From an uncultured Bacteroides sp. (GTDB taxonomy: Bacteria > Bacteroidota > Bacteroidia > Bacteroidales > UBA932): a DNA stretch of 56,817 bases. The position numbers and the translations under genes are program-made. Each line of letters opens with the position of its first letter. The first letter of the stretch is position 1. The stretch is from positions 1 to 56,817 of the forward strand of contig CAMCGB010000012.1 of assembly GCA_945874355.1 (NCBI GenBank). Reading direction: 5' to 3'. Shown piece by piece: positions 53,225-56,817 of this stretch. Below the pieces are notes generated by a model. It was not told the origin of the DNA, did not search any database, and was given only the letters and a program-made list of their open reading frames with translations.

Positions 53225-54883
53225 CTACTTGTACATGAATCTTCTGATGCTTCCCTTAGGAGTCTTTGCAAAAGGCTCAAAATGAAGCTCATATGAAGAT
53301 ACCTGAGAGTAGGCGGGCATCTTTTTGTTCAGAGCCGCGAGGTTGGCGTTCATTACCTTCGCGAGTTCATCGCTGCTCATATCGCCGGCAAGGTTCATAT
53401 CCGGAACGATGAGTGCGACAAGACGCTCTCCCCTTGAGACGATAAGAGACTCTCCCACGTAAGGAAGGGCATTCAGAACTACTTCGATCTCTTCGGGGAA
53501 GATGTTCTGGCCGTTGGAAGAAAGAATCATGTTCTTGCTGCGGCCCACGATGAACAGGCTCTTTTCGCTGTCCATTGTGGCAAGGTCTCCGGTGCGGAAC
53601 CATCCGTCTTCGGTGAATGCGGCCGCGGTGGCTTCGGGGTTCTTGTAATAGCCCTGGAATACGACATGACCCTTAAGCTGAATCTCTCCGGGGATAGTCT
53701 CGGGTTCGCTGGAATCGATTCTGAGATCGACAGCCTCTTCAACCCACTCTCCGCACTCTCTGAGTTTGTAGCTTCCAAGATGGCCTACGCTAATCAAAGG
53801 AGCGGTCTCGGTCATACCGTAACCGGTGATGAAAGGAAGACCGAGCTTCTCCACCAGCAGCTTCTCGAACTGCTCGGGGATGGCAGCTCCACCGGTAGCA
53901 AATACTTTGACATTTCCGCCAAGGGCCTGATCAAGAATGATTCTCAGAGCGTTGCAGAAGTCGGGATTGTTCTCGTGGTCCTCAAGCTTGGCAGCTCCGC
54001 TCTTGCTGTGGATGAACTCTCCAAGGGTGTCTTCGATGAGCTTGGTAAGCACCAGAGGAACTGAGAAGAAGAGCTCGGGCTTGTACTCCCTGAGGGCAGG
54101 TTTGAGGTTGCTCGGGATAGGAGGCAGGCCAAGCACGACGAGGTGCATTCCGTAGCACAGAGGGGCTATCATGTCGACGGTCATACCGAAGATATGCGCA
54201 AAGGGAAGAATGGTCACTGTGCACCCGCCTCTCTTGAAAGGAAGGTGAAGGGGCAGGGCGTAAACGTTCATACTGATGTTCCTGATGGAAAGCATCACTC
54301 CCTTGGGGTTTCCGGTGGAGCCGGAGGTGTACATTATGGCGCAGGTGTCATCCAGAGTACCGGCATCGTACTTGATGCCTTCGGGGGTAAGTCCCTGGGG
54401 ATGAGCCTTTGCGAAAAGAGCCTCGGCATTATTATACAGGTCAGCGAAGCCGTTGCGAGAAGCGAGCAGTTCACCACTCTTGATGTCGATGGCTGCAAGA
54501 AGGGAAGGCATGGAATCGAAGTCCATCTTCTCGAAAATGGCTTTCTCGGTATAGAGTATCTTTGAATCGGAGTGATTCGTCAAGCTCATTATGTCTGATG
54601 GAGTGAAGGCGTTGAATATCTGAACGGCTACGTAGCCACCTGCCTGTGCGGCAAAGAACACGGTAGCCCAGGCTGCGCTGCTCTTGGCGTTGATGGCCAC
54701 TTTGTCACCTTTGACAAGTCCTGCGGCCTTCCAAAGAAGATTCATCTTCTCGATGTCTTCTGCCAGCTGACCAAAGGTCTTCACGGGACCTTTATAGTCA
54801 TTGAGGGCGGGATTGTTCCAGCACTCCTTCACGGTCTGCTCAAAGCGAAGGACGAAGTTGTCCTTTTGTTGGATGTCGTACAT
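53225..54883 (-). CDS. Long-chain acyl-CoA/acyl-ACP ligase (AMP-binding)
   Basis: 552 residues of the adenylate-forming family. P-loop IMYTSGSTGNPKGVMLS, GYGMTETAPL, DGWFRTGDLATM and the C-terminal catalytic Lys543 in TPKGSIRR are all present. Activates free fatty acids as acyl-AMP and then loads CoA or ACP. Next to fabF-fabZ-fabI, so recycling or uptake of fatty acids into the elongation cycle is likely. 70 bases of the 135-base gap to fabF hold repeats. Confidence 0.9.
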   Translation of the reverse strand: MYDIQQKDNFVLRFEQTVKECWNNPALNDYKGPVKTFGQLAEDIEKMNLLWKAAGLVKGDKVAINAKSSAAWATVFFAAQAGGYVAVQIFNAFTPSDIMSLTNHSDSKILYTEKAIFEKMDFDSMPSLLAAIDIKSGELLASRNGFADLYNNAEALFAKAHPQGLTPEGIKYDAGTLDDTCAIMYTSGSTGNPKGVMLSIRNISMNVYALPLHLPFKRGGCTVTILPFAHIFGMTVDMIAPLCYGMHLVVLGLPPIPSNLKPALREYKPELFFSVPLVLTKLIEDTLGEFIHSKSGAAKLEDHENNPDFCNALRIILDQALGGNVKVFATGGAAIPEQFEKLLVEKLGLPFITGYGMTETAPLISVGHLGSYKLRECGEWVEEAVDLRIDSSEPETIPGEIQLKGHVVFQGYYKNPEATAAAFTEDGWFRTGDLATMDSEKSLFIVGRSKNMILSSNGQNIFPEEIEVVLNALPYVGESLIVSRGERLVALIVPDMNLAGDMSSDELAKVMNANLAALNKKMPAYSQVSSYELHFEPFAKTPKGSIRRFMYK

Positions 54884-54919
54884 TGTTTGATAGTTTAATG
54901 ATTAAACATTTTGCGTCGG

Positions 54920-54927
54920 CAAAATTA
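54920..54927 (-). promoter_or_regulatory. Candidate -7 box for the acyl ligase gene
   Basis: Minus-strand TAATTTTG, 37 bases before the ATG; the -33 position has only TTCTG. Upstream of it are three GGCGAAA repeats (54970-55015). Confidence 0.5.
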
Positions 54928-54969
54928 AACCAAACAATATACTCATATCAGAAAAGGAGGTCTAATTGT

Positions 54970-55015
54970 GGCGAAACCTCGGTTTTTGGGGCGAAATCAG
55001 AGTTTTGTGGCGAAA
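54970..55015. repeat. Three GGCGAAA repeats, 19-20 bases apart
   Basis: GGCGAAA at 54970-54976, 54990-54996 and 55009-55015, each preceded by a T/G-rich run (TTTTGTGGCGAAA). They lie upstream of the acyl ligase promoter at about two helical turns from each other, a layout that would suit repeated binding of one regulator, or may just be a decayed tandem repeat. Confidence 0.45.
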
Positions 55016-55018
55016 TTT

Positions 55019-55738
55019 TCACCCCTTATCAAGATAAAAATCCTTCACATAGCGGGAATACTTTTCTGTCCACAGGCCGTCCCTTGTCATAGTAAGTTCT
55101 TCTGTATCAAGTTCTTTTCTTTCTGTGGCGAATTCCACAACGGCTCTTTTGGGGTTTTTCTTTTCTGTGGTGCGGATTTTCACGCATCTGAAAGGGTACA
55201 ATCCGTATGAAGCGGCCCTGCGGCTAAGGTCGGTGAGGTATTCGCAGGGGACAATGACGGATAGGATGCCTTGAGGTGCGAGAAGACGCCGCGAATGTGA
55301 GAGCAGCTCATCGAAGTCCAGGCTGTCGCTGTGGCGCGCCCGGCTGACTCGCTTTTCGGGGTTGCGCAGGGAGCGGTCATAGTAGGGAGGATTGGAGAAT
55401 ATGTGGTCGAACTGCCCTTCAGTTCTGAACTCCTGAAGCGCGATGCAGCCGGCCTCAAGCCTGTCGCTCCAGGGCGAAGATGCGAAGTTGAGCTCCGCTT
55501 CCCGGGCCGACGGAGGGTCTATGTCTATGCCGGTAATCAGGCAGGGTTCTGCCCTGTCTTCGGTTCTCTGGGCGGCCATAAGGGCAATCACGCCTGTCCC
55601 TGTGCCGATGTCAAGAGACGTCCGGCAGGGCGTGGGGATGGTCATTATGGAGCCGAGGAGCACGGCGTCGGTGCCGACCTTGAGGGCGGAGTCGGAGTTG
55701 CGGACAGTGAAGCGCTTGAACCTAAACAAAGCGTCCAT
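55019..55738 (-). CDS. trmN6: tRNA1(Val) (adenine37-N6)-methyltransferase-like
   Basis: 239 residues. Rossmann methyltransferase with SAM motif LDIGTGTGV (about 42-50), acidic IDIDPP after strand 2 and the N6-adenine motif NPPYYD (about 116-121). The YfiC/TrmN6 signature SNPPYYDRSLRNPEKRVSRA is recognisable. Modifies A37 in tRNA-Val of E. coli; in Bacteroidota the exact tRNA is less sure. Overlaps the ABC ATPase gene by 17 bases. Confidence 0.87.
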   Translation of the reverse strand: MDALFRFKRFTVRNSDSALKVGTDAVLLGSIMTIPTPCRTSLDIGTGTGVIALMAAQRTEDRAEPCLITGIDIDPPSAREAELNFASSPWSDRLEAGCIALQEFRTEGQFDHIFSNPPYYDRSLRNPEKRVSRARHSDSLDFDELLSHSRRLLAPQGILSVIVPCEYLTDLSRRAASYGLYPFRCVKIRTTEKKNPKRAVVEFATERKELDTEELTMTRDGLWTEKYSRYVKDFYLDKG

Positions 55739-56375
55739 CTTTCATCACAAGGCAGCGGTCGCACAAAGAGGCGAGATGTTCGTCGTGAGTGACTATGACT
55801 ATGGTCTGGCCCAGGGTGTCGCGCAGCGAGAAGAAGACTTTGTGGATTTCTTCTTTGGTGCGGGAGTCCAGGTTGCCTGTCGGTTCGTCGGCCAGAAGGA
55901 CTGCCGGGGAATTGACTATGGCCCTTGCTATGGCGACCCGCTGCTGTTCGCCGCCGGAGAGTTCCGAAGGCTTGTGGTGGAGCCGGTCTTCGAGGGCAAC
56001 ACTGCGCAGCAGCTGTTCGGCTCTTGCTTTTGCTTCGGCTTTGCTTTTGCCTGCTATCAGGGCGGGTATCATCACGTTTTCGAGGGCGGTGAATTCGGCC
56101 AGCAGGTGGTGCGACTGGAAGACGAAGCCCACTTTGCGCGAACGGAACTCTGCCAGACGGTCGGCGCTGAGGCCTGTCACCTGCTCGCCGTCAATCTCCA
56201 GGGAGCCGCTGTCCGGGGTGAGAAGGGTCCCGAGCACCTGGAGCAGGGTGGTCTTGCCCGCTCCCGAGGCGCCGACAATAGCCACCACTTCGCCTTTTTC
56301 GGCGCTGAAGTCAACGCCTTTCAGGACCTCTAGCCCCGAATAACTCTTTTTGATATCTTTCGCTCTAATTATCAT
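55722..56375 (-). CDS. LolD-type ABC transporter ATPase
   Basis: 217 residues from ATG 56375 (MIIRAKDIKKSY); the frame is open 25 codons further but that part crosses the promoter. Walker A GASGAGKTTLL, signature LSGGEQQRVAIARA, Walker B VLLADEPTGNLD, typical of the LolD/MacB ATPase group that serves lipoprotein release or related export. No permease gene is beside it. The last bases overlap trmN6. Confidence 0.88.
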   Translation of the reverse strand: MIIRAKDIKKSYSGLEVLKGVDFSAEKGEVVAIVGASGAGKTTLLQVLGTLLTPDSGSLEIDGEQVTGLSADRLAEFRSRKVGFVFQSHHLLAEFTALENVMIPALIAGKSKAEAKARAEQLLRSVALEDRLHHKPSELSGGEQQRVAIARAIVNSPAVLLADEPTGNLDSRTKEEIHKVFFSLRDTLGQTIVIVTHDEHLASLCDRCLVMKDGRFV

Positions 56376-56398
56376 ACGCAATCTCTCTTGCTGACTGG

Positions 56399-56430
56399 CA
56401 AAGGTAATATTTCGCTTCCGAAACATCAAA
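56399..56430 (-). promoter_or_regulatory. Promoter of the ABC ATPase-trmN6 pair
   Basis: Minus-strand TTTG (56427-56430), 20 bases, TACCTTTG (56399-56406), 24 bases before the ATG at 56375. This supports the shorter start. Confidence 0.7.
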
Positions 56431-56611
56431 TCAATGTTGACCAATCTCACGCTGCGCTCTATTGCAGAGCTGTCAGTTGCTTTAGGGGAACCGTTGATTA
56501 ATGTTCACAGGTGATTGTCTAAAGAGGATTACTTAAGGGGTAAAAGTATCGGGAACCGAGCAGAAGGATGCTGTCCGATGTGGCCTGTGAGGGTGGAAAA
56601 ATAGCCAAATG

Positions 56612-56643
56612 GTTGTAATTCTGTCAAAACAGAGTTATATTTG
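56612..56643 (+). promoter_or_regulatory. Promoter of tRNA-Pro
   Basis: TTG (56613-56615), 20 bases, then TATATTTG (56636-56643), ten bases before the mature 5' end of the tRNA. Confidence 0.75.
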
Positions 56644-56652
56644 CAACTCTTT

Positions 56653-56725
56653 CGGGGTGTGGCGCAGTTGGCAGCGCATCTGGTTTGGGACCAGAGGGTC
56701 CTGTGTTCGAGTCACAGTACCCCGA
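56653..56725 (+). tRNA. tRNA-Pro (anticodon TGG)
   Basis: 73-base cloverleaf: acceptor CGGGGTG pairs with TACCCCG (one G-T), D arm GCGC-8-GCGC, anticodon stem TCTGG/CCAGA with loop TTTGGGA (TGG at positions 34-36), T arm CTGTG-TTCGAGT-CACAG. The discriminator is A; no CCA is encoded. Confidence 0.96.
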
Positions 56726-56735
56726 CAGAAGTTCA

Positions 56736-56761
56736 GGGAGGCCTCGCGGTCTCCCTTTTTC
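56736..56761 (+). terminator. Terminator after tRNA-Pro
   Basis: Stem GGGAGGCC / GGTCTCCC (one G-T) with loop TCGC, followed by five T residues. Confidence 0.85.
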
Positions 56762-56817
56762 GGTAAGCGTCTCCGCGATGACGCATTCGAGGCACAAAGA
56801 AAGCAGGGTGTTGTGCC

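Overview
The window is a piece of a Bacteroidales (Bacteroidota) chromosome, moderately GC-rich in genes and AT-rich in the spacers. The evidence is two SusC/SusD outer-membrane pairs, a type IX secretion sorting domain on a subtilase, a PorV/PorQ-like barrel, the Bacteroidota rseC-rnfBCDGEA gene order, an Ala-rich C-terminal extension on ribosomal protein S16, and repeated promoter-like TAnnTTTG boxes (the Bacteroidota -7 element), several with a TTTG/TTG box 19-20 bases upstream. Genus cannot be fixed from the sequence alone.

Layout. Bases 1-854 hold no convincing gene, only hairpins and dispersed TGTCATTTCGA-type repeats. Bases 855-3130 carry nfnAB (minus strand), the ferredoxin/NAD(P)H bifurcating enzyme, followed upstream by another repeat cluster (3312-3542). 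From 22157 down to 3648 runs a long minus-strand gene train: alaS, an LptG-type permease fused to Fmt, a membrane ferredoxin, an exported Fe-S aldo/keto reductase, two M23 peptidases, a MerR regulator, a coiled-coil zinc-ribbon protein, dnaB, rseC, rnfBCDGEA and a small outer-membrane barrel, ending in a terminator at 3554-3581. Next (33026 to 22305, minus) is a seven-gene SusCD cluster that carries a subtilisin-like protease, a PorV/PorQ-like barrel, an unknown secreted protein and two paralogous lipoproteins; a 40-base hairpin closes it. A decayed Mpi-type invertase fragment and an AT-rich spacer separate it from a second SusCD pair (38777-33891). A sodium:solute symporter follows.

From 40420 the plus strand carries sufB, a PnuC-like transporter, sufC, a very short sufD, ispE, a flippase/ATP-grasp fusion and a DUF616-type glycosyltransferase, tightly packed with overlaps. 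A separate promoter starts rpsP-rimM followed by two family 2 glycosyltransferases. These meet, tail to tail with overlapping stop codons, a minus-strand lipid block: acyl-CoA/ACP ligase, fabF, fabZ, fabI. Beyond are trmN6, a LolD-type ABC ATPase and tRNA-Pro(TGG) with its own promoter and terminator.

How it fits together: NfnAB and Rnf both connect reduced ferredoxin, NAD(P)H and a membrane ion gradient; Suf supplies the Fe-S clusters these enzymes and the IspG/IspH steps downstream of IspE need; SusCD/protease genes look like a surface protein- or peptide-use system; the scattered flippase and glycosyltransferase genes suggest a surface polysaccharide. The most unusual points are two in-frame gene fusions (permease-Fmt and flippase-ATP-grasp), the miniature SufD with PnuC inside the suf cluster, and a protease carrying both a lipobox and a type IX sorting domain.
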